DNA from: Mesaphorura yosii
Lineage: Eukaryota > Arthropoda > Collembola > Poduromorpha > Tullbergiidae
NCBI GenBank assembly: GCA_009869945.1
Contig: WIXG01000005.1
Span: 496,001-560,000, forward strand
Length of the DNA stretch: 64,000 bases
Direction: 5' to 3'
The notes beneath the pieces are model-generated. The model had not been told where the DNA came from, searched no databases, and saw nothing but the letters and a program-made list of their open reading frames with translations. Position 1 is the first letter of the stretch; every line of letters begins with the position of its first letter. Shown one piece after another: positions 26,589 through 38,276 of the stretch. The position numbers and the translations under genes were made by a program.

Positions 26589-28393
26589 CACCTTCTTCGC
26601 TTCTCACGCCTTGTCAAATGATTGGAGACAATAACAATCAAGTAGCCTAACGCTTACGACAGTAGAAATTACAGTATACAATAGATAGTAGTTTGCAATA
26701 AGTTAATATAAGTTGTATGACGATAAGCTAGACCTTAAACGTTTTACTAAATATTACATCAATAACTTGGTATTCCATGGTACAGGAGCCTTAACTTTGT
26801 ATTTTCTATTACGTAGGAGAAAAATAATAATTCCTTACATTACTTCATGTCACGCACGTGTACATTTACATTTTACAGTTTCGCGATAACGAAAATACTA
26901 GATTACGACTCTCTAACCAACTCTCCACATTCTCTTGACGGTCTCCTTTGTTGCTGTCAATAATACTTTAGGATCTACGAATTTCGTAGCGTAGCATTGT
27001 AAATTGTAACGGACATAATTTAGTATCAGATTTCTAACGCCAATTTATGGCCTTGCTGCTAAACTACAGTTTACACTTCCTAATTATAGGTTGGCTGATG
27101 AATCTAAATATTTTCCTTTTGGCTTTTCACCTTTCTCAAATTTTACGTTCATATACTCGAAAATTTCTTTACAATATTGAAAAAGAGTAGGAATGCTGTG
27201 AGATTTTGCTTAGAAAATTATCTCCTAAGATGTATAGATACCAATACATTATATTTTACACAACAACAATGAGTTCTAAGATTTTGTACATGTTTACATC
27301 GACTCTAGCTTAATGATTGAATTTCTCCTTACCGCTACGAATACTTTTGTGTAATCTTAAAAATTGTTCAGAACATAAATGATGAGACAACATTGCACAA
27401 CTCCCGTTTAGAGCACAATCCAAGTAACGTAATTTGAAACTAAAGACGATGAAGAGTGAACAGTGAGTGATTGACATCAAGTTTCAGTACGGGTCTTTAG
27501 CGACAAATACAGGACACTGTAATAGTTTGCTCTTTGCGGTTAAAATGCTACAGAATGCACGCTAAAACTAGAAACAAAATGTATCACCAGTAATAAAATA
27601 TATTTTAGTCTAAATGGGCTCTAGAACTCTAGGTTAATTGTGAATCTGATTGTCCTTTGGTACAAACAAAGAAGTATACAAATTGGTTCATTTTTACAAC
27701 TGATTTCAGTTTTAAAAGTTTTGTATATCATAATCTGAATAATCTCATAATGAATGTTATGTGTTTTGTTTAACTATCTCCTTTCAGAACAACCAATTGT
27801 TAATCAAAAGCCTAAGGCGGTATAAGGGACTGCACGGTAGGAAATGGCACAAAAGTAAGTACAACCATGATTTATTACGAGAAGGGAAGGGAATCTAATC
27901 AAACGCTTTCAGCTTTCACATTCACACCATGTCAAAATTCGAGTCTCAATTGGCACAATTTGCGTTATGATCAATTCTGTTTACCGACAAATGAGTACAT
28001 AAATCATGAATCCGTTACAAGTATAAAAATATGTCAAGATCAAGTTTCCAACCTTTAATGTTTGATAAGTGGAAGGAACTTCTATTGTAGTCAACTAAAA
28101 CAACCCTCATCGAAAATTGCAAAACATTTGCTTTGAGATCAGGTAGTCAGAATCAAAACTGAATGCAGCTGGACGCAGAAAAGCAAAAATGGCCGAGAGA
28201 AGTGTGCCTGAACTTTCAGATTTTGTGATTTTGATTTTTTAAAAGTGTCTGCTTCGATCTTACGAAAGCGAGCTTGTGTATCAGAATTTATATTTACAAT
28301 AATTGAAGTCATCTGAATTAGTATTACAACGATAGGAACGAACTTTTCATTATTGCAGCTAGCGTAGCGAATACAACTTATAATTCATTTTGA
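26589..28393 (-). other. Probable long 3' UTR of pangolin
   Basis: AT-rich, with no coding exon on either strand. It lies directly downstream of the pangolin stop codon. A Pumilio-type element (TGTAAATA on the minus strand) is at 28291-28298. Assignment as 3' UTR is by position and base composition only. Confidence 0.4.
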
Positions 28394-31300
28394 TCACAGT
28401 TGGAGTGGAATTTCCGTTTTTATATGCTGTAATAATTTCTGTCCGTTGTCATTGTTCGAATTCTTTGAACTGGTGCTGCTGCTACTGCTGCTTCCACTCC
28501 GCCTGCTTGAGCTAGAATTTGAACCTGAGGAACCCGAATGATGATTATTATTTGTCAACTGGTTAACGCTGAGAGGATTGTTTATGTCATGTGGGTTTGC
28601 CCCGACTGGATTGCGATGCGGAAGAGGCGCTTTCAAACCCAAGCCGAAAGCAAAGCCGCCATTTGAGCCGAAGAATTGTCCAAGCTGGTGCAAAGGATTG
28701 TGGTGGTTGTTGTGATTTGCATTGTAGCTTAGCTTTTGATACATTGATTGGTTGAAGGACAACAACGACGGCGAAATCGAAGCAGAGGGCGAAGCGTTGA
28801 AGATGCTATTATTATTCAGGTGACTGTTGGTAGAGGCAGAATTCATGATAGAAGAGCTGGCAGTCGAACTGACAGAAGAAATAGGATGGCGGTCATCCAG
28901 AGGAGTCATTGGAGACTGAAGACTAGGCAGGCTAACGGCGGGACTCGTCAGACTCGCTGGAGATGGAAGAATGCCCGAAGGACACGGCGATGTCATGGCA
29001 GGAGACGGAAGCGACATCCCAGGTGAGGTTAACGACATGCCAGGTGAAGCCAACGACATACCTGCGAAATCATTAGCAAAATTAAGTTAAATGGTCATGA
29101 AACGAGCAGGATTCATATGGCTTGACATCAGCGTACCTGGAGAAGTCAGACTAAAGTTTGGGCTTGACATGCCGAGCTCTAAAATGAACATGAAACATAT
29201 AATTATTAAAAACTAGAAAGATACTTTACATGTAATATTATATGGAATAAGAAAATCGTCTTTCTCGTGTTAAATCAGAAGCCTAATGCCGTATTTGAAT
29301 TTACACGAGCGATGACTGTTCACTATTCTATTTACTGAATCAATTTCATTGCAATTGCAGATGCTTGGTGCTTGTCGTAGAACAGTTCAGAACTCCAGCA
29401 GAAGACCTCAGTGGATCATAATCAATAAAAAAAAGTCGAAGTTAAACACGCTCAATCCCTGCTAACAGCACGAAATAAACGTGATGCTGGTGTGCTGGCC
29501 AAACAAAACCACGAAGTATTGTGTGAGGGATCACAACACGAAACGTCGCCAGTGTTTTGGATTATTTCACCGTAATGAAATATTCAGCCATTGGACTTTG
29601 GTAGCTCATAGAAGGAGGATTCATGTGAGTAATTTATGCTCTGTTATGTAATGTAAGCGCTTTTAACTGTCTTCCTGGCTAACATGTCAATACTTACTTG
29701 TGCTACATGTATAACATAATTTCTCAGTTGTTATCTTCTAACTTTAAACAAAAGCTTTCATGAATACTACGCATTACACATTTCTGTAAGGGCTTTATAA
29801 AGTTATAAGCAGACCTTTTGGAAAGTAAAGAATAAAATAAGAAATTGAAAGTTTTTTACCTGAAGATTTACCACAATCAAGATCTGAATCTAGCCCGTTT
29901 TTTGAATCAGGAGTCAAGGCTTCTCCCGTGCTTCCAGCTGAACCCAAATTATCCGGACTTCCACTGCTTCCTCCACCATTTTCTCCTCGCTCTCCTTCCA
30001 TGTACCGAATGCACTTCTTCTTGCGTCTGCAAAATACAAATCACATTAGCGAATACGCCATAAACCTCAACATGCATCTACATTTCCAATTGAATCTTTG
30101 AATCAGTATCCATGCTAAGAAGCAAGAACTAAACAAAGCAGAACCCAGACAGTAAAGAGATAGAATTTCTTAAATTAACTCCAGATTCAGTAATCGCTCT
30201 GCAAAAAAAACGATACAAAAACTATGACCTTAATTAAATCGCATGCGACTTGATTTGATTATCAGGTCTAAATACCTCCTTCAGATTTAAATTCAAGCCC
30301 AAGAATTACATTTTGACTGCTCAAACACAATTACGCTGCCCGTTTTCTTATATCACAGTGAATTACAAGTTGGAATGCCCCAGGATCGGAAAATCGGAAT
30401 ATGATTATGAACAAGAACAAAACAATAACAACCTGACTGGTGGGTAAAAACAAAGGTTCAACAAAGAAAGAGGCTTAGAGAGAAAGGAAACTGACTAAAG
30501 GTTGACATAAGTGGGTTCGGGAAGTGGGGAAGGTACAGGTAATTGGGCAATGTGGCCCATGGAGGACGAGGTTGGTGGGTGGTGGTGGTGATGCATGGAG
30601 GACAAGGAGCCTAGGATCCCTAGCAGGTTTTGTGCTTGGTTCTGTTGGTGAATGAGGTGGGCCGAAGAGGTGATTGTTGAGGTGGGTGGGCCACTAAGCG
30701 AACTGGAGGAAATCATGGCCAGTTTGTGACCACCGCTACTCGAAATCATATTCGCCGGTGATGATGACTGTGCGAGATTGTTATGAGCGCCAACGATGAG
30801 ATTTGTGGGTCCGCTGCTTCCTCCACTCAAGTAGCTCACTGAACTCCCGAGCGAACTCAGTGACGTTGAGTGCACTTGATCAGGACTGATGCGAGAGAGG
30901 CAACAAATCACAATTCATACAAAATAAGAAACAGTTAATCTCTTCAAGTATGCACTTCATCGTCATTTTGCCATCGCATGCCGTTATTATTTCACATTTC
31001 GGACTCTAGTTTGCATTTTTTGCATTGGATTCGAAGACACGGACAAAGATTCGAAATGAACATAAAATTACTACATAATAATTTAGTGCAGCTAAAATAA
31101 ATGCTAACCGATGCCTGAAATCATGCAGATACAAAGAATCATGCTCGTGATTGACATTTACTACAGCTGGCGCTATAAAACTATTCTAGCGAACTAGGCA
31201 ATAAATTTCTACGTCCTAAATTTCAGAAAATGTGTCATGAAGAAAACAAAAATGGAAAACCGCGGACTGCTGCGGACGCGGAGCTGCGCACAGGGTTAAG

Positions 31301-34300
31301 GAACGAATTCCAAAGAAAGGCATAAATTGGATTCGGGAAATAGCCGTACATCGGCCATAATCTATTGCGCAATCAGCAATCTATTGATAAACTGTTTCTG
31401 TATTCTGTACTGAGTGTGTTCGTTGTCTCTCTCTCCGTCCTCACAGTGAACTTTTAACTCATGTAAAATGTGGGAAGACACATTTTCTGAAATCTCATCA
31501 TTCGTCTTTCACCGTCATCACGGTAAAAGAATAAAATCATATCGCACTGATAACATGGTCATGGCTTACGTATTCGATAATACAAATAAGGTAGCATACA
31601 AATTTAAAGTACAAACTTATAGTAATTTAAAGCTGGAAGCCAGCATTGGACAATGCAAAGGTAGCAGTCAAATACAAAATCGAACGAAAAATACATGGAA
31701 TTATTTTGTACGTGTCTTCTCACAATGTGGTTTAGATGGAAAAGAGAAAATTACGCAATTACGTTAAGCAGCGCTTGAAAATGTTAGATTGAAAGTTAGT
31801 AGCACACCGTGACCAGTAACGTAGAAGAAAAGTATTTACGCAGATTGGACTCACCTGCAAGGTTTGCACCATTGACTTTGTTGATCCAGTCCGTAGCGGG
31901 CCCGACACTTCTTCATGCTATTGCCTGCAAAGTCACGAGAAGCAATTTTAGCGCCCACCTCAACAAAAACCGGGCTATTCCTTCGAGCAGCGGTCAAGAC
32001 GCACTACAAAAGCCAACCCATCGGTCTAATTTTGATCGAATTCAAGTCTCGGCAGTTATTTATTTACCTCCATCAAATTTTTCTTGTTTTTTCTTCCGCT
32101 TCTTTTCGTGGTGAGTTCTACACTGTGCAGAAGACCAATTGGGATATAACTCCATATGCCGTTGTCTTTCTCTACGAGCTAACTCGTAGTATTTCGCTTG
32201 TTCTTCCCGGCCTAGTGCATGCCACTAAGATGGGGTTCAATAAAATAAAATAAACAGTCGAATTCATTCAATCATCGAGTCGCACGGAAAAGGAAAAGTT
32301 AGAAAAAGTACGAAGAGAGCGATCATGATCATTTCTCGTAACACTTTGCACCTTCTTTTTCGACTCCATCCGAGAGAGAGCAAAAAAGAAAGAATCATTT
32401 CAACCAAACATGAACCAAAATCAGAATGAAACTACAGAAGGAGCATTTGTGCATTGAAGCTTCATGTTTTCAACTTCTAGAACGTTCTCAAAATGGTCTA
32501 ATTTGGGCAAGAATGAACAAGCGAAATGATTCTAACGCAAATTGATTGCCGCTGAATTGGACTCTTTAAACCGATGGGTTGGTCACTTTGAGTGGCTATT
32601 CAGTGTCACGCATCAAAACGGTCATGCAGTTTTGACAAATTACACGAACATGAACAACGAGATTGTAAACAGAAATTCGAATGCACAATACCTCCATCGG
32701 AAGTTTTTTCTTTCTTTCTTTTCTTCTTCTGCTGGCAAACAAAGGCATTAAAATTGCAAACATCAGATTTTGTGTCTTCATTTAACCAGACGCAAAACTA
32801 GTTTGGAGAAACAAAACTTGCTCGGAACAGAATTTCAATCTCATTATTTTCAATTATTAGAATTCAATGTCAACATGGACTCACGAACTTCAAAATTCAG
32901 TGAACACATCAAACGTGGGGAAACTAGAAGAGAGATTTGTGACGGTGAACCAGCAAGAAAAAGTTTGATGTATGGTTTCTTACAAGCCAAGCCAGCTTGT
33001 GAAGTATGGCTTGGTATCAGGTACTTCGATCATTAATTAATGCACAGATTTTGTTCATATTTTTACATATTTACATGGAATTGTTTTACCAGGTTTTTGG
33101 GTTAGCTGCTAATCCACTGAAAACAGGAAACTGCTGTTGGAAAATTTGTAATCGTAAACCTGAGTTTTGTAATATGCGTCAGCTTCTTAATGCAGCAAAA
33201 TTTCATTCAGCTTACATTCTTGGATCAAGAGATAACAACACCTTGATTTGTCTGAATGATGGATGTACAATTCAACATGGTCGGACTTGTGACATACCAT
33301 ATTCATCTAGGTTTCATGTTAAGGCGGTAGACTTTAAAAAAATCGAAATTGCTGACTCGATTGTTGGTGTCGGTCAACATAACGATGAGCAAGATTATCC
33401 TGAGTCTGATTCAAATTAGTTATAAATTTCGCCTTGAAGCTGTGTTCCCATTACAAGTTTTGTTTCTCATTACTAGTTCTGTTCTTCATTACATACATTG
33501 AATAATTAAAACGTACTTTGGCACCGTAGCCGTAATTATCTCTAGCCGACCAGCCGGGATGCAACTGTTGATGGAGCTGTCTTTCCTGTCGTGCTTTGTC
33601 GTAATACTTGGCCTGCTCGTCTCGACTCAGTGAGTGCCACTACAGCCAGACAGAGAGGGACAGTTATTTAACCGGCCAACAACAATGCGGTCTGGCTCGT
33701 CGTGTTCGTCATGTGTCAAGAATCAGGGCTGGAAGTGCTACACTCAATGTTATGCACGGAAATAAAACTGGTCAGGATGCGTTTACAGTTACAGCTACAA
33801 TTTAATTCAATTACCAGTGGAGCACGAAACTAAAAGTCATGGATTGGCGTGGGTCAACGCAAAACGGAAAACGAAAGAGCACAATTAATTCGTGCGATTG
33901 TTGAGTTCCTTACTTTCCTATTGCTATTACGGGGATTTTGTGAGATGGACGAACGACAAATGGCACATTCGAGAAAAACAAAGGTGCAAAATGTTGAATG
34001 AATCATAATTCAGGAAACAAAAAGCAACGGAAAGATAAATGCGTTCTTTATAAGTACAATTTGAGAGAGAAGAGGAGAAAGGTCAATCAAAGAACTCACC
34101 CGACGACCGAGGATCTGATTAATAGCAGCACTCTCCTTGAGCGTACATTCGGCGACGACTTTGGCCCGCATCTCTTTCATGTACAGCTATAACAGCATAC
34201 AAGATATAAAGCCTGTACATGTACCTGTTCTACAAATATAAACTTACCATGAAAGCGTTAAGAGGTTTCTTGATGTGCGGCTTCTTCTTATCATCTGCGC

Positions 34301-37300
34301 AAAGAGAAAGGCCGAAATGAAAGAAAGGACAATAAATTCAATATGAGCCTTTCTTTCTCCCTCGCTCCGAATTCATCCTCTTATTTTGTTCTTTTATTGT
34401 AATTCAATTATGATTACATTTCAGAGGGAAGGAAATTATTTTATTTCACTCGCCAAAGGACTTACTCTGACTATTATTCGATTGTCCTGACTCGGATGCA
34501 TTTTTGATTCCTGACGTCTCAGAACTTGACTTCTGATCCGACAAACTGGAGGACCTGACAAAAATGGACACAAAAATTAATTGCATTTTAGTTCCGACTT
34601 GTTCTTTTGATGCGATAGACCGAAACCAGCGGCACTTGACAGCGTCCCTCCGTATCAATAAAAGAAAAGCCGGAATTTAATTTTGAAATTTCGTTTTTGA
34701 AATCACTTTCTTTTTCTTAAAGTGGCGGAGCACAAAATTGGCATTCGGCCACAAAAGAGGACCCCAAAGTTTAAGGCCTGACTCCGAATCTCCTCAATTC
34801 CCTCCCTATCCTGCGACTCTGAAGTTAGCTCGCATTATTGCCCCTTGCAACGTACTTTAAATATTATTAATGACTAATTTGAAACAATGACGGGCTGAAG
34901 TCGATTGGTATGCTTGTTAAAGTTTCCAAGAAATGCTTCATTGCAATGTGCAAACAAAATTTAAATAAGAAATCATAACTCTCTGGTTGAACAAGCAAGA
35001 CTGAATATTATTTGTGGTCACGATTACGTGCTTAATCATACAAAACTCCTAAAATCCTCGAATCTATATGCGAAGCCCAGGTAAAATTATCCCTGATTGG
35101 CAGTGCGTGGCTACGAGAATTACAGCGACCACGAAATCACGAGCAAAACCACAGAGAGAGATCCCAAAACGCTCATCAGCATCATTATTATGTCTCAATT
35201 GCTTAACGTCTGCGCTCTGTGGGTTCTCATTTTTAATTTTCATACTTGGGCCAGGAACAGAACCCTTCGGACCGTGACAAGAGGGTAATTTGCCTACCTA
35301 TGGTTTAGATTGTGGTGAGAATGAGCGTCATGTTTTGTGTGGTGTCCTAAACTTGAACCTTGCAGTAAATTCCCAGGTGAAAATCTATAAAAATCACTTT
35401 TTTTGAAAAGTAGAAAGAAAAAGAAAGATATTCAGCAAATAGTTAGAAAACAAATTCGACCTCTCGAAATTTGCGAATTTGCGCATGAAATGCATGCCAG
35501 AAGATTCACATGCAGATAATACGCGACGCGGTGCTTACCTCGGGAGAGACGTAGGTGGTATTGAAAGTGATGGAGGGTAGGTGCCACGGAACCCAATCGG
35601 ATTAGCTGGATTCGCAGAACTTGAGATCGGATACATCCCAGACGCATGCCTGCGAGGAAGAGATTGCCAAGAAAAATAGTGAGAATCCGAGATTGTCGCC
35701 TGCTTGTCATCGTCACTCGCCTCATTTCATCTCAAAATTAAGGAGCGCATGAATAATCCACTCAATAATGTCCCACTTTGTTTTGACAAACAGAAACCTC
35801 AAAGGCGTTCGTTTGAGAGCAATATTTATTTAATAATCTCGAGGAAACTTTACAAGGCGAACGATAAAAATAGAACGAAACCCCAGTTTGTGAATCCTTC
35901 CGACGACGAGGAAGAGAATTCGCTTCCGAGTTTTCGGAAAAGCGCAGAATTAAAATTGCGGATTTTGTGGAACCCGCGTCTTGGCGTTTGTGTTTGTACT
36001 TACCACGAAGCAGCGACCTGAGAGACATCGGGGAGGTAGGGATATTGACTGCCAAACGAGTACATGGATCGGGGCAAACCTGCGAAGACAGAAGAACATG
36101 TTAACAGCGAATTCACAGCATGATTAATTGACGACGGGCGATGCTGCAGTCGATCTCATCAATTAACCAAGTTGCAGATCCCGAACTTGGAGCTTGTAAC
36201 GTGAGTACAAAATTCACAATTAAGAGTCACCTCCAAAGGGATGCTGAAGTCAGGAATTAAGCCAGTCAGCAGCATCAGTATCGTTACTAGATACTCGTTC
36301 ACGTCAGAATGTGAAAGCAACAGTAATTCTATCCAGCATAGCAGCAGCAAGCGAACATTCAGTCGCAATCGCAGCACGTGAACGAAATGAGTGTCAGGAA
36401 ATGAATCCGAGATCAAAAGAGATCTCCCGCTGAAACTCGCTGTCATGTCTGCTCGACTCTCGAAATTAATCAAAACTAATGATCTAAACTTTACGTTTTA
36501 ATTATCACATTTTGCAACTGCAGGTTAGCCAGAACAAACTCGTTACACGTTACACGCTACGCTGCGATCGGCCAAGACTTAATCTGAGAAACAGCTGCGT
36601 CTGACATAAATTCCTCGAGCCGACAAAACTCCAGCACAGAAGGAGCTCCTGAACTCGTGCTCTATTAATATTAAACTGTTGCAAAAGTTTAACGTAATTT
36701 GAAATTAATTTTTGTTTCTCTTTGAGCAACCAACTTCTCTCATTACTTTCATCGTCAAATTACTTCCGTAAACATTCTTCGCGACACGCCGTGGAAGTTC
36801 TACGGTTCAGCAGCTCTTCGAAATCCTTGCACGTTAACTTGTTATTGTAATGGAATCTGCATTCTCAGTTTCTCAGAGCAATTATCGTGTGCGCACGAAC
36901 AGAAACATGTTGCTGAACCGGCGCTGGAAGACTTGAAAGAGGAGACTCGTCGTGAAAGTTGATGAAAGGAAAAGTTTTCGCATGATTTTGTTTAAAAATC
37001 ATTATTTTTATTATTATGTTGTGATACGGTGTCAGCAACAGTAATTTGACGAGACCTGCACCGCCACGCCAAGCCATCAAAACACTTGCGCTTGGAAGGC
37101 GAGTGAAATATTCATCTTTTGAAATCAAAATCCCGAAGCGAAAAAAAGTTTTAAACTTGTCTTTCCCTGGCGTGTCTTGTCAAAGTGTTGCACTTGTTGG
37201 AAATTAATTAAAGCAATTAAAATTATTGTCGCTGAAGCCGTGTGTTAGTAGAGTTCATCGCAAATGTGTATTTTAGCCGTAAAGCATTGCGATTTGCGAT

Positions 37301-38276
37301 TTCTCGTAACTCACTTCCACTGTAATCGATTGGATTGACGAATTCATCTTGAAGAACATCCCACCCTGAAACATCGGACAAGGCATTGCATCAAAGACGT
37401 GACGGCAACTTTGCTAGTTTCTCTGCGTACGATGCCAGCAACGGTTATCGCATGGAATCACATTCCTCTTTCGCGCATCGGTCTCACACTGTGCGTTCTT
37501 GGACGGACTTCAGTAGCCCGAGTATCGCTAGTGTCACGGACACGTCCTGCTGCTGTCGCTGCCGTGCACTGTTCATTTGTCCATTTCATTACGCATTCTT
37601 AAGCCCGTCGAATCGGCGCGCTTGTCCTACTTCTCTTTCATTTAGAACAACCTGGAAGTTCGACCTGTTATCATTCTTTACGAATCTTATTTATCTTTTC
37701 CAGACGCTGCGCCACATGCAATCTGTATTGCTATTCAAGTCTTTCGTCGTGCTTGGATCTTCTGACCCCAGGACACACATTTGTCACGTCACGACTGTCA
37801 CATTGTTGCCTACTGTGTGACACGCAGCTAGAATAAGAATATAAATTGCAGTAGTTCTTCTGGTTCGCCGGCATAACTAGCCTCTGGCCTAAATGCATTA
37901 TTTTAGTCTTTGCTTCCGTTGCCTGCTTGACACGGTTCCCTTTCGGACTTGCCAAAATTAATCTTCCCAAAATAAAACTTGAAACTCGAAAGCGGAACTG
38001 CTTGCTTCCATTCTTCTTGCTTTATGCGATTACACGTGCAAATGCAAACGCAGGCGTGAGTTGCGTTGGGAAGTTGTTAACGGAATTCGACGACTGTCGA
38101 CTCTTTATCGCGGCGATTAACTCGAATAATTATGCAAATGCAAATGCACAACGCTCTAATTATGCGAGTTACTTACCATGAACAGCTTTGGTTGGGTCCA
38201 GGTGATGATAAGGAGGAATTCCCATGTGAGCAGGAGGAGGTCCATCATTGCACAGGAGATTGAGTCCAAATGGTTT
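28394..38276 (-). CDS. pan: TCF/LEF transcription factor (pangolin), 5' partial, alternatively spliced
   Basis: Minus-strand coding exons in order: 38177-38276, 36004-36079, 35539-35649, 34466-34554, 34248-34294, 34100-34186, then 33517-33639 plus 32692-32731 (form A) or 32068-32224 (form B), 31855-31924, then 29860-30026, 29137-29178, 28394-29061, or the alternative end 30495-30885. The central region ([26 protein letters not shown]) resembles fly pangolin. The HMG box runs from [13 protein letters not shown] through [20 protein letters not shown]. The C-clamp is [19 protein letters not shown] followed by RRKKKCIRY. The C-terminus has repeats of GMSL(A/T)SP, the motif [12 protein letters not shown], and Ser- and Asn-rich runs. 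TCF proteins bind Wnt-response elements and recruit beta-catenin or Groucho. The first visible exon begins in phase 0, so the N-terminal beta-catenin-binding exons lie upstream (above 38276, possibly beyond the window). Confidence 0.93.
30495..30885 (-). CDS. pan: Pangolin alternative terminal exon (C-clamp-truncating)
   Basis: The frame is open for 129 residues after a strong acceptor (TTGCCTCTCTCGCATCAG) and ends with TAG at 30495-30497. The exon begins in phase 2, which fits the C-clamp exon that ends in phase 2. The join gives CKPC followed by [12 protein letters not shown] in place of RRKKKCIRY, so the fourth C-clamp cysteine is lost. The new tail is Ser- and Gly-rich with a HHHHH run and ends [11 protein letters not shown]. 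No good internal donor returns it to frame. I see no AATAAA in the 300 bp downstream, so use as a terminal exon is inferred. Confidence 0.55.
31855..31924 (-). CDS. pan: Pangolin C-clamp exon (first three cysteines)
   Basis: 70-nt exon between TTTGCAG and GTGAGTCC, starting in phase 1 and ending in phase 2. It encodes [20 protein letters not shown] and PC, which is most of the C-clamp that contacts helper sites in DNA. The fourth cysteine (KKKCIRY) comes from exon 29860-30026. Confidence 0.88.
32068..32224 (-). CDS. pan: Pangolin alternative HMG-box exon B
   Basis: 157-nt exon between ATCTTAG and GTAAAT, starting in phase 0 and ending in phase 1. It encodes an alternative second half of the HMG box ([20 protein letters not shown], then [10 protein letters not shown]) together with its own basic tail ([12 protein letters not shown]). 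It therefore replaces A plus A' in one piece. If A' were joined to B the frame would shift and stop after about 17 codons. Confidence 0.87.
32692..32731 (-). CDS. pan: Pangolin micro-exon A' (basic tail for exon A)
   Basis: 40-nt exon between TTTGCCAG and GTATTG. It starts in phase 0 and ends in phase 1, encoding [13 protein letters not shown]. This is the basic tail that follows the HMG box in TCF proteins. Phase and content fit exactly between exon A and the C-clamp exon. It is easily missed by gene finders. Confidence 0.75.
32878..33419 (+). CDS. Possible small nested gene inside a pangolin intron, unrecognised
   Basis: On the plus strand, opposite to pangolin, between exons A' and A. A frame from ATG near 32875 ([20 protein letters not shown]) may splice at a weak donor after 33003 (GTATGG) to an acceptor ending TTTTACCAG at 33092. 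The second part (33093-33419) encodes [20 protein letters not shown] and a further 90 residues with several cysteines, ending in an acidic tail ([11 protein letters not shown]). No family is recognised. It could be a remnant of a mobile element or virus, a short gene, or a chance frame of 330 bp. The only support is frame length and the plausible acceptor. Confidence 0.22.
33517..33639 (-). CDS. pan: Pangolin alternative HMG-box exon A
   Basis: 41 codons, phase 0 at both ends, flanked by GCTGTAG and GTACGT. It encodes the second half of the HMG box as [20 protein letters not shown], ending in [13 protein letters not shown]. It has no basic tail of its own and needs exon A' (32692-32731) to supply it and to reach the phase of the C-clamp exon. 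Joined directly to the C-clamp exon it would hit a stop at the fourth codon. Confidence 0.85.

Noticed and set aside
30838-30885. Internal donor GTGAGC at 30837 that would make the alternative pangolin exon internal
   Set aside because: Splicing from it to 30026 shifts the RKKKC frame, so a terminal exon is the better model.
31468-31767. 99-codon plus-strand frame in a pangolin intron
   Set aside because: No family, no splice context and no neighbouring exon; likely chance.
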